Origin: Brevundimonas lenta | Lineage (GTDB): Bacteria; Pseudomonadota; Alphaproteobacteria; Caulobacterales; Caulobacteraceae | Assembly: GCF_014196335.1 (NCBI RefSeq) | Contig: NZ_JACIDM010000002.1 | Location: 372,001-436,000 of the forward strand | Reading direction: 5' to 3' | DNA: 64,000 bases | In this document: one piece after another, positions 1 through 12,053 of the stretch | How the letters are laid out: each line of letters begins with the position of its first letter | Position numbering within the stretch: the first letter of the stretch is position 1 | Translations under genes and position numbers: made by a program | Notes under the pieces: model-generated | Databases searched by the model: none | What the model saw: only the letters and a program-made list of their open reading frames with translations | Told to the model about the DNA's origin: nothing

Positions 1-1474
1 CGGACCGGCGACGCGGGCCATGATCACCATGGTTCCCTACGAGCGGCAGTCGATCGCCAACGCCGTGATGGCGCTGCGCACCGCCTACAGCCCCGACTCC
101 GTGATCGCCGGCCTGACGCCGGACCAGGCGCGGGATCCGGCCGTGGCGCTGGAGCGGGTGCGCATCCTGCGCTCGCAAAGCCGGCAGTCGGAAGGCTTCA
201 GCCTGCTGCGCTACCTGCCCCCTGCCCCGGCCTCGACCGATGCGCAGAACACCCTGTGGACCGAGCGCCGCAACTACTTCCTCGACGCCCTGCAACTGCG
301 GAACTGGCAGGCGGCCTACGACGCCATGGCCGGGCACGGCTTCCCGGCGGGCGAGCGCAAGGTCGACGCCGAGTTCTTCGCCGGCTGGGCCGCCCTGACC
401 AAGCTGAACGATCCGGCGCGCGCCGCGCAGCATTTCGAAACGCTGCGCCAGTCGTCGTCGACGCCGATCACCCAGGGCCGCGCCCTCTACTGGCTGGGCC
501 GCGCGGCCGAAGCCCAGGGCGATACGGTCCGGGCTATCGAGTACTATCGGGCCGGTTCGCGCCACTTCCAGACCTTCTACGGCCAGCTGGCCGCCGAGAA
601 GGCAGGGATGACCACCCTTACCCTGCCTGCTGATCCGGTTCCGAGCGACAGCGACCGCGCCGCGTTCGAGAGCAATGAAGTGGTGCGCGCCATGCGCATC
701 CTCGGCGAGACCGGCGAGACCACCCTGTTCCGCGTCTTCGCCTATCAGCTGGACGACGACCTGCCGGGGCCCGAGCAACTGGCCCTGCTGATGGACACCT
801 CGCGCGGCTACGGCGAAGGCTTCACCGCCATGATGGTCGGCCGCGCCGCCAGCCAGCGCGGCTTCCTGATGCCGGAGCGACAGTATCCGGTGCGCCTGCC
901 GCCTTCGGTGCCGGGCGCTGCGCCGGTGGAGTTCACCCTCGCCATCACGCGCCAGGAATCCAGCTTCGACCCGCGCGCCCGTTCACACGCCAATGCGCGC
1001 GGCATGATGCAATTTCTGCCCGCGACCGGCCGCCAGGTGGCGCGTCAGCTGGGCATGCCGTTCTCGGACGACCGACTCTACGACCCCGATTTCAATATGA
1101 CGCTGGGCAGCTATCACCTCGGCGATCTGATGGGGAATTTCGGCGGTTCGATGCTGCTGACGACCGTCGCCTACAACGCCGGTCCGGCGCGCCCGCCGCA
1201 GTGGGTGTCGCGCTGTGGCGACCCGCGCGGCGCGTCGGTCGATCCGGTCGACTTCATCGAGTGCGCGCCCTTCACCGAGACCCGCAACTACATGATGCGG
1301 GTGATGGAGAATATGCAGGTCTACAAGGCCCGGCTGAACGGCGGTTCGGCGCCGCTGACCCTGTCCGACGATCTGCGCCGCGGCGTGCGGCCCAGCGCCG
1401 GACCCCAGCCCTATTCGCCCTACAGTTCGGACGACACCGGCCTGACCACCCCGCCTCCGCCGCCGTCGGAATAG
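1..1474 (+). CDS. Soluble lytic murein transglycosylase (5' end outside window)
   Basis: The frame is already open at the left edge of the window, so the gene starts upstream and only the C-terminal ~490 residues are seen; full Slt70-like proteins are roughly 600-700 residues. The N-terminal visible part is alpha-helical and superhelix-like. The catalytic lysozyme-like domain follows: ITRQESSF (catalytic Glu encoded near base 956), then GMMQFLPAT and VAYNAGP, the three classical signatures of family 1 transglycosylases. The enzyme cleaves the MurNAc-GlcNAc bond of peptidoglycan in the periplasm, forming 1,6-anhydro products. The tail is Pro/Ser-rich. Its last ~55 bases overlap the 3' end of the convergent ABC ATPase gene. 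Confidence 0.93.
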   Translation, partial: GPATRAMITMVPYERQSIANAVMALRTAYSPDSVIAGLTPDQARDPAVALERVRILRSQSRQSEGFSLLRYLPPAPASTDAQNTLWTERRNYFLDALQLRNWQAAYDAMAGHGFPAGERKVDAEFFAGWAALTKLNDPARAAQHFETLRQSSSTPITQGRALYWLGRAAEAQGDTVRAIEYYRAGSRHFQTFYGQLAAEKAGMTTLTLPADPVPSDSDRAAFESNEVVRAMRILGETGETTLFRVFAYQLDDDLPGPEQLALLMDTSRGYGEGFTAMMVGRAASQRGFLMPERQYPVRLPPSVPGAAPVEFTLAITRQESSFDPRARSHANARGMMQFLPATGRQVARQLGMPFSDDRLYDPDFNMTLGSYHLGDLMGNFGGSMLLTTVAYNAGPARPPQWVSRCGDPRGASVDPVDFIECAPFTETRNYMMRVMENMQVYKARLNGGSAPLTLSDDLRRGVRPSAGPQPYSPYSSDDTGLTTPPPPPSE

Positions 1475-2229
1475 CGGCTGGACGCCAGCAGCGGACCCTC
1501 AGGCCCTTCGACCCATCGCGCCGTCAGACCGAAGACGCGCGCGATGACGTCAGGCGTCAGCGCCTCCAGCGGGGCGGCGTCCGCCACGACCTGGCCGTCG
1601 TCCAACACGACCACCCGGTCCGCATAGCGGGCGGCCAGTCCGAGGTCGTGCAGACTGACCAGCACCGCCTGGCCGTTGCGAGCACGGGCCTTCAGCCGGT
1701 CCAGCACCATCAGCTGTGCGTCCGGATCGAGGCCGGCGATCGGTTCGTCGGCCAGAAGCGCCCGCGCGCCGGTCGTCAGGGCGCGGGCCAGCAGCACCCG
1801 GGCGCGTTCGCCGCCCGACATCTCGGCCACGCCGCGATCGGCGAGATAGCCGACCTCCAGCTCGTCCAGCGCCGCACGACCGGCGGCCGTGGCTTCGGCT
1901 CCGGCGAGGAAGGGCGCGCCGAGGGCGGCGATCTCGACCGCCGGCAGGTTCCAGGCGATCCGGCGCTCCTGCGGCAGATAGGCGACGCGCGCCGCCCGCT
2001 CGCGCGGGGACAGGGTCGACAGATCAGCCCCGTCGAGGCGCGTATGCCCTCCGGTCAGCGGCAGCAGTCCACCGAGCGCGCGAATGGCGCTCGATTTGCC
2101 GGCTCCGTTCGGGCCAACGACTGCGACCAGCTCACCCGCGGCGACGGTCAGGTTGACGTCCCTGAGCACCGGCCGCCCGCCAAGGCTGGCGGTTGCGAGG
2201 GCAAGTTGAAGCGCGCTCACAGCCGCCAC
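1420..2229 (-). CDS. ABC importer ATPase of the FecE/BtuD/HmuV type
   Basis: 269 residues with a full ABC ATPase core: Walker A GPNGAGKSS near residue 40, signature MSGGERARV near 138, Walker B RALLADEP followed by a GLDP D-loop, and an H-loop in VLVSLHD. It would drive the neighbouring FecCD-type permease. The start lies inside the end of the permease gene (about 13-base overlap), which fits translational coupling in the order regulator, binding protein, permease, ATPase. The substrate class is cobalamin, haem or ferric siderophore; nothing in the sequence decides between them. The C-terminal 20 residues are a low-complexity Gly/Ser tail and overlap the convergent transglycosylase gene. Confidence 0.9.
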   Translation of the reverse strand: MAAVSALQLALATASLGGRPVLRDVNLTVAAGELVAVVGPNGAGKSSAIRALGGLLPLTGGHTRLDGADLSTLSPRERAARVAYLPQERRIAWNLPAVEIAALGAPFLAGAEATAAGRAALDELEVGYLADRGVAEMSGGERARVLLARALTTGARALLADEPIAGLDPDAQLMVLDRLKARARNGQAVLVSLHDLGLAARYADRVVVLDDGQVVADAAPLEALTPDVIARVFGLTARWVEGPEGPLLASSRYSDGGGGGVVRPVSSEL

Positions 2230-3206
2230 TCCCGCGCCGCCCGCCAGGCGATCAGCGCGAAAAGCGGCGCGCCGACCAGGGCCGTGAAGACGCCCAGCTT
2301 CAGCTCCTGATCCGTGGGCGTCATGCGCGCCAGCAGGTCGGCGAGAATCAGCATCAGCCCGCCGGCCAGGGCGGCCGGGACCAGCAGCCGACCCGGATCG
2401 CCTCGCACGGCCGTCCGCACCAGATGCGGCGCCGCCAGACCGACGAAGCCGATGACGCCGGCCACCGCCACCGCCGCACCGGTCGCCAGAGCGGCGGCCA
2501 GGAGGGCCAGCAGACGCAGGCGCGCCATCGGGAGGCCGGAGGTGCGGGCGGTCTCCTCGCCCAGGCTGAGCATGCGCAGACCCGGCGCAGCCAGGATCGC
2601 GAGCCCGCCGGACAGGAGCACGGCGGGCGTCACCCAGGCGACGTCGATCCAGCTGCGGTTCTGCACCGAGCCCAGCAGCCAGCTCATCACCTCGGCGGTG
2701 GCGATCGGCGACGGCGACAGGTTGAATATCAGTGCCGTGGCGGCGCCCGCGAAGCTGGACAGGGCCACGCCGAACAGGATTAGCGCTTCGGGTGAACGGA
2801 CCCGCGCCGAGAACAGCACCAGCAAGGCCCCCGCCAGGCCCGCGCCGACGAGGGCCGCCGTCTCGACCGCGCCGGGGACGGCCGCTGCGCCCAGGACGAT
2901 GGCCCCCGCCGCGCCCAACGCGGCAACCGCCGAGACGCCCAGCACGCCCGGATCGGCCAGGGGATTACGCAGCAGGCCCTGCATCACGGCGCCCGACAGG
3001 CCGAGGGCGACGCCGACGATCAGCGCGGTGGCGACGCGCGGCGCCCGTACCTGCCAAAGCACCTCGCCCGGCCCCGATGACGGGTCACGGAAGGCCTCGG
3101 CGAATTGGGCGCCTGTCAGCGCGGTTTCGCCGAACAGCACGGCGAACACGGCGGCGATTACGATCGCGAGGGTGATCGCAAGGATGAGACGCGCACCGGA
3201 GGTCAC
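2217..3206 (-). CDS. FecCD/BtuC-family ABC importer permease
   Basis: About 329 residues, highly hydrophobic, with the pattern of roughly ten membrane helices of the FecCD family. Recognisable family blocks are the RAPR VATALIVGVALGLSGAVMQ-type segment and GFVGLAAPHLVR near residue 250, the cytoplasmic coupling region. A longer reading from 3251 exists, but I prefer the GTG at 3206. It overlaps the TGA of the upstream binding-protein gene (GTGA), which is the usual coupled arrangement, and the extra upstream residues are an Arg-rich run unlike a membrane-protein start. It forms the channel of the importer together with the ATPase downstream. Confidence 0.9.
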   Translation of the reverse strand: MTSGARLILAITLAIVIAAVFAVLFGETALTGAQFAEAFRDPSSGPGEVLWQVRAPRVATALIVGVALGLSGAVMQGLLRNPLADPGVLGVSAVAALGAAGAIVLGAAAVPGAVETAALVGAGLAGALLVLFSARVRSPEALILFGVALSSFAGAATALIFNLSPSPIATAEVMSWLLGSVQNRSWIDVAWVTPAVLLSGGLAILAAPGLRMLSLGEETARTSGLPMARLRLLALLAAALATGAAVAVAGVIGFVGLAAPHLVRTAVRGDPGRLLVPAALAGGLMLILADLLARMTPTDQELKLGVFTALVGAPLFALIAWRAAREWRL

Positions 3207-4006
3207 TTCGGGGCGTCCCTGAGCATGGCGGCGGCGTCGGCGGCGAACCATCCGGGACAGGTCAGGGCCGCCGCCGGAAGACGGGCGGCGACGCGCCCGA
3301 CCGTCGCTCGCTGGACGACGGGATGACGACCCGGCCCGCGCCAGTCGCCGCGCGCCTGATCGAAGAAGCCCAGCACGAACCGCACTGGCGGAAACAGCGC
3401 GACCCGCTCGACGCTGACCGGGCTGAAGAACGGACGGTCCGCGGCGTTGCGGAAGCCCGCGGCGGTCAGGATGGCGTCGACCAGTGTCCCCTTCCCGGCC
3501 GTGAACCCGCCAGGCGTCAGATACAGGGCCGACGGGCGGACGGAGTCGGCGCCGGCGGGCGTTCCCAGCCGGCTGTCCATGCGGGCGATCAGCGCCTCGC
3601 CCGCCTCGCGCGCCTCCAGCACCTCGGCGACCGAGCGAATATTGGCGCGTACGCCGTTGAAATCAGTTGCATCCGTGATCGTCGCGACGCGCGTTCCCCC
3701 GCTCTCCAGCCGGGACAGCAGCCGCGGTTCGCCGCCCCAGTAGCGGACCACGACGTCGGGCCTGAAAGCCACCGCGGCCTCGAGCGTCGGGCGTACGCGC
3801 GGCCGGCCGGCGGCTTCCCTGCGCAGCCAGGCGTCGGGATCGTCAGCGCGCGGCGACAGGGCCAGGTCCGCGTCCGGCCGCAGCGCCAGAGCATACTGAT
3901 CAGCGCACTGGTCCAGCGCCATCACCCGCAGCGGCCGCGCCTCAACTGCGCCGCCGGCGGCCAGGGCCAGCAGGACGCCGAGCGGCGCCCCGGGGCCGAA
4001 CCTCAA
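3203..4006 (-). CDS. Periplasmic substrate-binding protein of a cobalamin/iron-complex type ABC importer
   Basis: 267 residues with an N-terminal hydrophobic signal (residues ~8-22) ending around VEA-RP. The body follows the PF01497 periplasmic binding fold: VMALDQCADQYALAL at the start of the mature protein, and FRPDVVVRYW in the first lobe. It captures the ligand for the FecCD permease. The start appears to be TTG at 4006, overlapping the TGA of the upstream tetR gene (TTGA); no better ATG precedes the signal peptide. Ligand identity is not decided by the sequence. No cobalamin riboswitch is visible upstream of the operon. Confidence 0.82.
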   Translation of the reverse strand: MRFGPGAPLGVLLALAAGGAVEARPLRVMALDQCADQYALALRPDADLALSPRADDPDAWLRREAAGRPRVRPTLEAAVAFRPDVVVRYWGGEPRLLSRLESGGTRVATITDATDFNGVRANIRSVAEVLEAREAGEALIARMDSRLGTPAGADSVRPSALYLTPGGFTAGKGTLVDAILTAAGFRNAADRPFFSPVSVERVALFPPVRFVLGFFDQARGDWRGPGRHPVVQRATVGRVAARLPAAALTCPGWFAADAAAMLRDAPK

Positions 4007-4638
4007 GGCTTCAGCAGGCCTGCGAAGAGCCCCTCCAGCAGGGTGGTCACGAGCTTCTCGTGCTCCACCCAGTCGAAATAGGGCTTGGTGATCACCAGTG
4101 AGATGACGCCATGGCCGCCGGCCCAGAGCGCCTGGGCCGTGGTCCGGGCGTCGCCGCGCAGCCGGCCTTCGGCCTCGACCTCCTCGACGACCTTTTCGAA
4201 CGAGCGGAACAGATCGGTGCCCATTTCGCGCGCGGCGGACTGGGCGCCCTCGCGCAGTTCGACCGGTCGGGTCATGTAGACCAGCCGGTAGGCATTCGGA
4301 TTGGCGAAGCCGAAATCGACATAGGCGCGCATCATGCGCCGCAGCCGCTGCTCGGGCGGGCCTTCCTGGCCGCCGATCGACTCATTAGTGGCCCGCAGCG
4401 CCGTGAACGCCTGGCGGCAGATCTCCTGCAGGATCTCGCCCTTCTCGGAGAAATGCATGTAGAGCGCGGTCGACGACAGGCCGACCTCGTCGGCGATCTT
4501 GCGGATCGTCGCGCCCTCGTAGCCGTGCTCGACGAAGATACGTTCGGCGGCGGCGAGAATCTCGGCGCGGCGCTCATGCCCCTCGCCCTTGGGCTTGCGG
4601 TGGGATCGTGCGGCTGTCGTAGGCGGTGTGAGGGTCAA
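4003..4638 (-). CDS. TetR-family transcriptional regulator
   Basis: 211 residues. Residues ~22-70 form the TetR N-terminal helix-turn-helix: RRAEILAAAERIFVEHGYEG, then IRKIADEVGLSSTALYMHF. The C-terminal domain contains an AYVDFGFANPNAYRLVYM segment and WAGGHGVISL, typical of the WHG/TetR_C_13 group. It is the first gene of the minus-strand importer operon and overlaps the binding-protein start, so it may autoregulate the operon. The 124-bp divergent gap to the glycosyltransferase gene (4639-4762) is the likely operator region. The effector is unknown. Confidence 0.92.
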   Translation of the reverse strand: MTLTPPTTAARSHRKPKGEGHERRAEILAAAERIFVEHGYEGATIRKIADEVGLSSTALYMHFSEKGEILQEICRQAFTALRATNESIGGQEGPPEQRLRRMMRAYVDFGFANPNAYRLVYMTRPVELREGAQSAAREMGTDLFRSFEKVVEEVEAEGRLRGDARTTAQALWAGGHGVISLVITKPYFDWVEHEKLVTTLLEGLFAGLLKP

Positions 4639-4762
4639 ACGGACGCTCCGGGCTCGAACCCTCTGATTACCGCCATTCGGCGCTCCACGCCAACCGCTTG
4701 CAGCACACGGATAGCGACGATATCAATACAACCTGGGCGCTAACGAAGTTCGGGGGGACTGC

Positions 4763-6178
4763 GTGCTGCGAGAAACCGCGCTGTGCCGACGCCTGTCGCC
4801 GCTGCAGTCGGCGGCCGCGTTCGTCCTGCTGGTCGGGCCGCCGGTCGCGATGCTTGCAGCGCCTGACGCCACGGCGATGACGCTGGGGCTGGCGCTGGCC
4901 TTCGTGTTCCTGTTCTCCGCCGCATGGAAGGCCTGTCTGGTCGCCGCGACGCTCCGATGGCGGCCGCCTGCAGCCCTTCCCGCCCGTGGCCCTCTGCCCC
5001 GCTATACAATCCTGGCGGCGCTATACGACGAGGGGCCGGTCGTCGGCCAGTTGGTCCGGCGCCTGGCGGCCATCGACTATCCGGCGAACCGCCTGGAAGG
5101 GTTCCTGATCCTCGAAGAGGCCGACGCCGCCACGCGGGCGGCGGTCGCGCGGGTTCGACTGCCGAAATGGCTGAGGGTGATCATCGCCCCGCCCGGCTGC
5201 CCGCAAACCAAGCCCCGGGCGCTCAATGTCGCGCTCGAACAGGCGACCGGCGAGCTGCTCACGGTCTATGACGCCGAGGACGAGCCCGATCCGCATCAGC
5301 TGCGCGAGGCCGCGGCCCGGTTCGCGGCGGACGCCGGAAAGCGGATCGCCGCCCTGCAGGCTCCTCTCCGGATTCGCTGCCGGCCCGGCGGGGCCACGCC
5401 CCTGCTGGATCAGCAGTTCGCCGCCGAGTACGCGGCCCTGTTCGAGGTCGCCCTGCCCGGCGCGACGCGGCTCGGGCTTCCCTTCCCGCTGGGCGGCACC
5501 AGCAATCATTTCCGCGTCGAGGCGCTTCGGGCCGTCGGCGGCTGGGATTCGTGGAATGTGACGGAAGACGCGGACCTGGGCTTCCGGCTGTGGCGGCACG
5601 GCTGGACCCTGGGCGTGCTGACCCGGCCGACCTGGGAATCCCCGCCGGGGGCGTTCCGCAACTGGCTGCCGCAGAGAACGCGCTGGCTGAAGGGCTATAT
5701 GCAGACCTGGGGCGTGCATACGCGGCGGGTTTCCGGCCTGGGATGGCGGGGCGGGTTCTCGTTGGTCGCCACGCTGGGACTGGGTCTGGCCTCGGCGGCG
5801 GCGCATGCGCCGTCGATGCTGTGGCTGCTTGGATCGCTGATCGCCCTGGGCTTCGGCGGCGATCTGCATGGGCCCGGTTTGACGTTGAGCGTGCTGATTC
5901 TCGGCTCCGCGACGGCTTGGCTTACCTGCCTGCTCGGCGCCCGGCGTGCGGGCGTTCGCTATGGTCCTGTGACGATGATGCTCGCCCCGGCCTACTGGGC
6001 GCTGCTGACGCTCGCCTGGGGTCAGGCGGTGTGGCGGTTGATCCGCGAGCCCTTCTTCTGGGACAAGACCCCGCACGAGCCCGACGAGCCCGCCGTCGCC
6101 GTCGCCACGCCCGCACTGGACGCGCACGACCTCGTCGGCCTATCAGCGACCCATGCCGCGCCTGAACCCGTCGCCTGA
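4763..6178 (+). CDS. Membrane family 2 glycosyltransferase
   Basis: 471 residues from a GTG start with a strong GGGGGA just upstream. Two N-terminal membrane helices (residues ~15-60) precede a GT-A domain carrying the processive GT2 residues: a DAEDEPDP (DxD-like) motif near 170, TEDADLGFRL (ED) near 267 and QRTRWLKG (QxxRW) near 303. A block of three to four membrane helices follows (330-430). This is the layout of membrane synthases that polymerise or transfer sugars for polysaccharides. The exact sugar and product are unknown, and no polysaccharide genes sit beside it. The 3' end overlaps the next gene by 26 bases. Confidence 0.87.
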   Translation: MLRETALCRRLSPLQSAAAFVLLVGPPVAMLAAPDATAMTLGLALAFVFLFSAAWKACLVAATLRWRPPAALPARGPLPRYTILAALYDEGPVVGQLVRRLAAIDYPANRLEGFLILEEADAATRAAVARVRLPKWLRVIIAPPGCPQTKPRALNVALEQATGELLTVYDAEDEPDPHQLREAAARFAADAGKRIAALQAPLRIRCRPGGATPLLDQQFAAEYAALFEVALPGATRLGLPFPLGGTSNHFRVEALRAVGGWDSWNVTEDADLGFRLWRHGWTLGVLTRPTWESPPGAFRNWLPQRTRWLKGYMQTWGVHTRRVSGLGWRGGFSLVATLGLGLASAAAHAPSMLWLLGSLIALGFGGDLHGPGLTLSVLILGSATAWLTCLLGARRAGVRYGPVTMMLAPAYWALLTLAWGQAVWRLIREPFFWDKTPHEPDEPAVAVATPALDAHDLVGLSATHAAPEPVA

Positions 6179-7043
6179 AACCCTGGTCACCCGCGCGTGG
6201 CAGGACTACGCCCTGCTGGACAGCGGGGATGGCCGCAAGCTGGAGCGCTACGGGCGCTTCACCGTCGTGCGGCCCGAGCCGCAATGCTTCTGGTCGCCGC
6301 GCGATCCGGCGGCGTTCGACAACGCCGACGCGGTGTTCGATCCGAGCGACGAGGACGAAGCCGGCCGCTGGCGTTTCGGCGGCAAGCCGATCGACACCTT
6401 CCCGCTGGCCTGGCGCGACGTGCGCTTCACCGGCCGGTTCACGCCGTTCCGGCACCTGGCCTTCTTCCCCGAGCAGGCCGCGAACTGGGAGTGGCTGGAC
6501 GGGCGCGTTCGCTCCCTGAAGAAACCGAAGATCCTGAACCTGTTCGGCTACACCGGAGTGGCCAGCCTGGCGTGCGCCGCGGCCGGGGCCGAGGTGACGC
6601 ACGTCGACGCGTCGAAGAAGTCCGTCGGCTACGCCCGCGAGAACGCGGAGCAATCCGGCCTGGCGGATCGCCCGATCCGCTGGATCGTCGAGGACTGCCG
6701 GAAATACGTGGCCCGCGAGGTGCGGCGCGGCTCGAAATACGACGGCATCATCCTGGACCCGCCGAAATACGGGCGCGGGCCGACCGGCGAAGTGTGGCGC
6801 CTGTTCGAGGACCTGCCTGGCCTGCTGAAGGACTGCGCGGCCCTGCTGTCGGACGACGCCTCCTTCCTGCTGCTGAACGCCTATGCGGCGCGCATCTCCG
6901 GCCTGTCGCTGGCGCATCTGATGGCCGAGGCGACGGCGGATCGGGGCGGCGTGATCGACTGGGGCGAGCTGGCTTTGGCGGAGGACGGCAAGGACGGCCG
7001 GGCGATCGGCCTGAGCTTCTTCGCGCGCTGGAGCGCCGAATGA
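6153..7043 (+). CDS. Class I SAM-dependent methyltransferase, RlmI-like
   Basis: 296 residues. A short N-terminal region is followed by a Rossmann methyltransferase domain: motif I NLFGYTGVASLACAAAG near residue 130, an acidic SAM ribose-binding region in THVDASKK, and motif IV DPPKYGRG near 200. The DPPK(Y) motif is typical of RNA or protein N/C5 methyltransferases. This family is related to RlmI/RlmK 23S rRNA m5C/m7G enzymes but lacks an obvious PUA domain. It is coupled to the next gene, a TrmH-type methyltransferase, through an ATGA overlap at 7040-7043, which supports an RNA-modification role. The target is not known. Confidence 0.85.
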   Translation: MPRLNPSPETLVTRAWQDYALLDSGDGRKLERYGRFTVVRPEPQCFWSPRDPAAFDNADAVFDPSDEDEAGRWRFGGKPIDTFPLAWRDVRFTGRFTPFRHLAFFPEQAANWEWLDGRVRSLKKPKILNLFGYTGVASLACAAAGAEVTHVDASKKSVGYARENAEQSGLADRPIRWIVEDCRKYVAREVRRGSKYDGIILDPPKYGRGPTGEVWRLFEDLPGLLKDCAALLSDDASFLLLNAYAARISGLSLAHLMAEATADRGGVIDWGELALAEDGKDGRAIGLSFFARWSAE

Positions 7044-7837
7044 CGGATCGCCTGATCACCTCCCTGACCAACGACACGGTCAAGAACGTGCGCGCGCTGA
7101 ACATGCGCAAGGAGCGCGAGTCGACGGGGCGCTTCCTGGCCGAGGGGCTGAAATTCATCGGCGAAGCGCTGGATCAGGGCCGGACGCCGGAACTGCTGCT
7201 GGTCGGCATGGAGGCGCGGGAGCATCCGCTGCTGGACCGGGCCAAGGCCGAAACGCGCGCCGCCGGCGGCGAGGTGGTCATCGTCACCCATCCGATCCTC
7301 GAAAAGATCAGCCGGCGCGACAATCCGCAGACCGTGCTGGGCGTGTTCGAGCAGGTCTATACGCCCCTGTCGGCGATCCAGCCGAAGTCGGCGCCCTGCT
7401 GGGTGGCGCTGGAGCAGGTGCGCGATCCGGGCAACCTGGGAACCATCATCCGCACGGCCGACGCGGCGGGTTGCGGCGGGGTGATCCTGATCGACGACTG
7501 CGTCGATCCCTATTCGACCGAGGCGGTGCGGGCGACGATGGGCTCGGTGTTCGCCGTGGCCATCGCGCGGGCGACCTCGGCGGAGTTCCTGGCCTGGCGG
7601 CAGAGCTGGCCGGGCAGCGTCATTGGCACCCGGCTGGACGCCACCCACGGCTATCGCGACGCCTCCATCCAGCACCCGGCCCTGATCCTGATGGGCAATG
7701 AGCAGGCGGGCCTGACGGATACGCTGGCCGCGGCCTGCGACGTCAATGTGAAGATCCCGATGCGGGGCCGGGCCGACAGCCTGAACCTGGCGATCGCCAC
7801 GGGGATCATGGTCTATGCGGTGACCGACGCGGCCTGA
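7040..7837 (+). CDS. TrmH-family (SpoU) RNA 2'-O-ribose methyltransferase
   Basis: 265 residues from ATG 7040, overlapping the previous stop as ATGA. The N-terminal substrate-binding part (STGRFLAEGLKFIGEAL) matches the SpoU_sub_bind fold. The C-terminal SPOUT knot has the three motifs: EQVRDPGNLGTIIRTADA near 120, ILMGNEQAGL near 215 and IPMRGRADSLNLAIA near 235, where the Ser-Leu-Asn is diagnostic. Such enzymes methylate the ribose 2'-OH of 23S rRNA or tRNA. A second TrmH-family gene lies at 41893-42696, so the two presumably have different targets. Confidence 0.92.
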   Translation: MTDRLITSLTNDTVKNVRALNMRKERESTGRFLAEGLKFIGEALDQGRTPELLLVGMEAREHPLLDRAKAETRAAGGEVVIVTHPILEKISRRDNPQTVLGVFEQVYTPLSAIQPKSAPCWVALEQVRDPGNLGTIIRTADAAGCGGVILIDDCVDPYSTEAVRATMGSVFAVAIARATSAEFLAWRQSWPGSVIGTRLDATHGYRDASIQHPALILMGNEQAGLTDTLAAACDVNVKIPMRGRADSLNLAIATGIMVYAVTDAA

Positions 7838-7841
7838 CGGC

Positions 7842-8197
7842 TCAGAAGCTGCGGCCATCGACGCGTTTGGGAGTCAGGCTCCAGGGTTCGACGTCGGTCA
7901 GGGTCCGGACGTTGACGGCGACCATCTGGGAGCCGTCGGGCGTCTCGCCGCGGGCGAAGGTCTGGACGCCGCAGGCCTCGCAGAACTGATGCCGGATCTT
8001 GTGGCTGTTGAAGGTGTAGGCGTTCTGCGCGCCGTACGCCGTCTGGCGGAAATTGTCCGGCGGCACGAAGGCCAGCATGAAGCCCTTGCGGTAGCAGTGC
8101 GAGCAGTTGCACTCGATGACGCCGTCCAGGTCGGTGTCGACCTCATAGGCGACCGCGCCGCAGTGGCAGGATCCCTGGTGCGTCTTCGGCTCGGCCA

Positions 8198-8198
<1 letters not shown>
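7842..8198 (-). CDS. GFA-family (glutathione-dependent formaldehyde-activating-like) zinc protein
   Basis: About 118 residues. The CHCGAVAYE, CNCSHC and CEACG motifs supply the two zinc sites of the Gfa/CENP-V fold. The family is named after a glutathione-dependent formaldehyde-activating enzyme, but most members have no proven activity. The start is taken as ATG 8198, which forms TGATG with the stop of dnaE; a GTG directly upstream (8201) is the alternative. The overlap implies co-transcription with dnaE. Confidence 0.9.
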
Positions 8199-11671
<3,473 letters not shown>

Positions 11672-11723
11672 TGCCTGCTCCGTCCTGCGCCGGCCGCACC
11701 GGCGCGCCGCCCTACCCTGCCCC

Positions 11724-11923
11724 GAGTCTCACATCCCGGGGCGCCCGAACATGGCAAAGCGGACAGACCGGGTCCGTTGTCGGGGATGGTTTGTGGACGG
11801 GGACGCCGGCTGTTCGAAAAAACAGTCTCACGAGTCTCACGGCGCTCCGCCGGTGCCTCAGGCCATTGGATTCACGGCGTTCGGCGAGACCGGAGCCCGT
11901 GCGCGGAGTCTCGCCGGAGTCTC
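11724..11923. repeat. Cluster of GAGTCTC/GANTC motifs upstream of dnaE
   Basis: GAGTCTC occurs at 11724-11730, 11832-11838, 11906-11912 and 11917-11923, with a further GATTC at 11869-11873 and the related CAGTCTCA at 11823-11830. Each GAGTC or GATTC is a GANTC site, the target of the alphaproteobacterial cell-cycle methylase CcrM. Five in 200 bp is dense for a GC-rich genome. The last two copies form a GGAGTCTCG direct repeat and one arm of a 9-bp inverted repeat (CGGCGAGAC / GTCTCGCCG) just downstream of the sidA-like stop. Confidence 0.6.
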
Positions 11924-11924
11924 G

Positions 11925-12017
11925 TCAGGCGACCGCGGTCAGCGCCACCTGCCAGCACATCCACACGAAGCCGCCGCACGCCGCCAACGACAGGGTTTCC
12001 CTCACCAGACGCGCCAT
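11925..12017 (-). CDS. sidA: SidA-like small inner-membrane SOS protein (30 aa)
   Basis: A 30-codon ORF starting with ATG 12017 and ending TGA 11925, with GGGAGAG about 7 bases upstream of the start. The product has a short basic N-terminus (MARLVRE), then one hydrophobic helix rich in Leu, Ala, Gly, Phe, Val and Trp (residues ~9-30, containing GGFVWMCWQV). Its promoter carries two LexA boxes. In Caulobacter, SidA is a 29-residue, SOS-induced inner-membrane peptide that blocks division through FtsW/FtsN, and from memory its gene lies beside dnaE, as here. The assignment rests on size, membrane character, SOS control and position; I could not align it. Confidence 0.75.
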   Translation of the reverse strand: MARLVRETLSLAACGGFVWMCWQVALTAVA

Positions 12018-12038
12018 GTTCGCTCTCCCGGATTGCAT

Positions 12039-12053
12039 GTTCCGGGTATGTTC
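12039..12053. promoter_or_regulatory. LexA (SOS) box 1 of the sidA-like promoter
   Basis: Reads GTTCCGGGTATGTTC, an exact alphaproteobacterial GTTC-N7-GTTC LexA operator. It lies 22 bases upstream of the sidA-like start codon. Confidence 0.85.

Noticed and set aside
4639-4762. Cobalamin riboswitch upstream of the importer operon
   Set aside because: The gap is only 124 bases and holds no recognisable riboswitch elements; it is a normal divergent promoter region.
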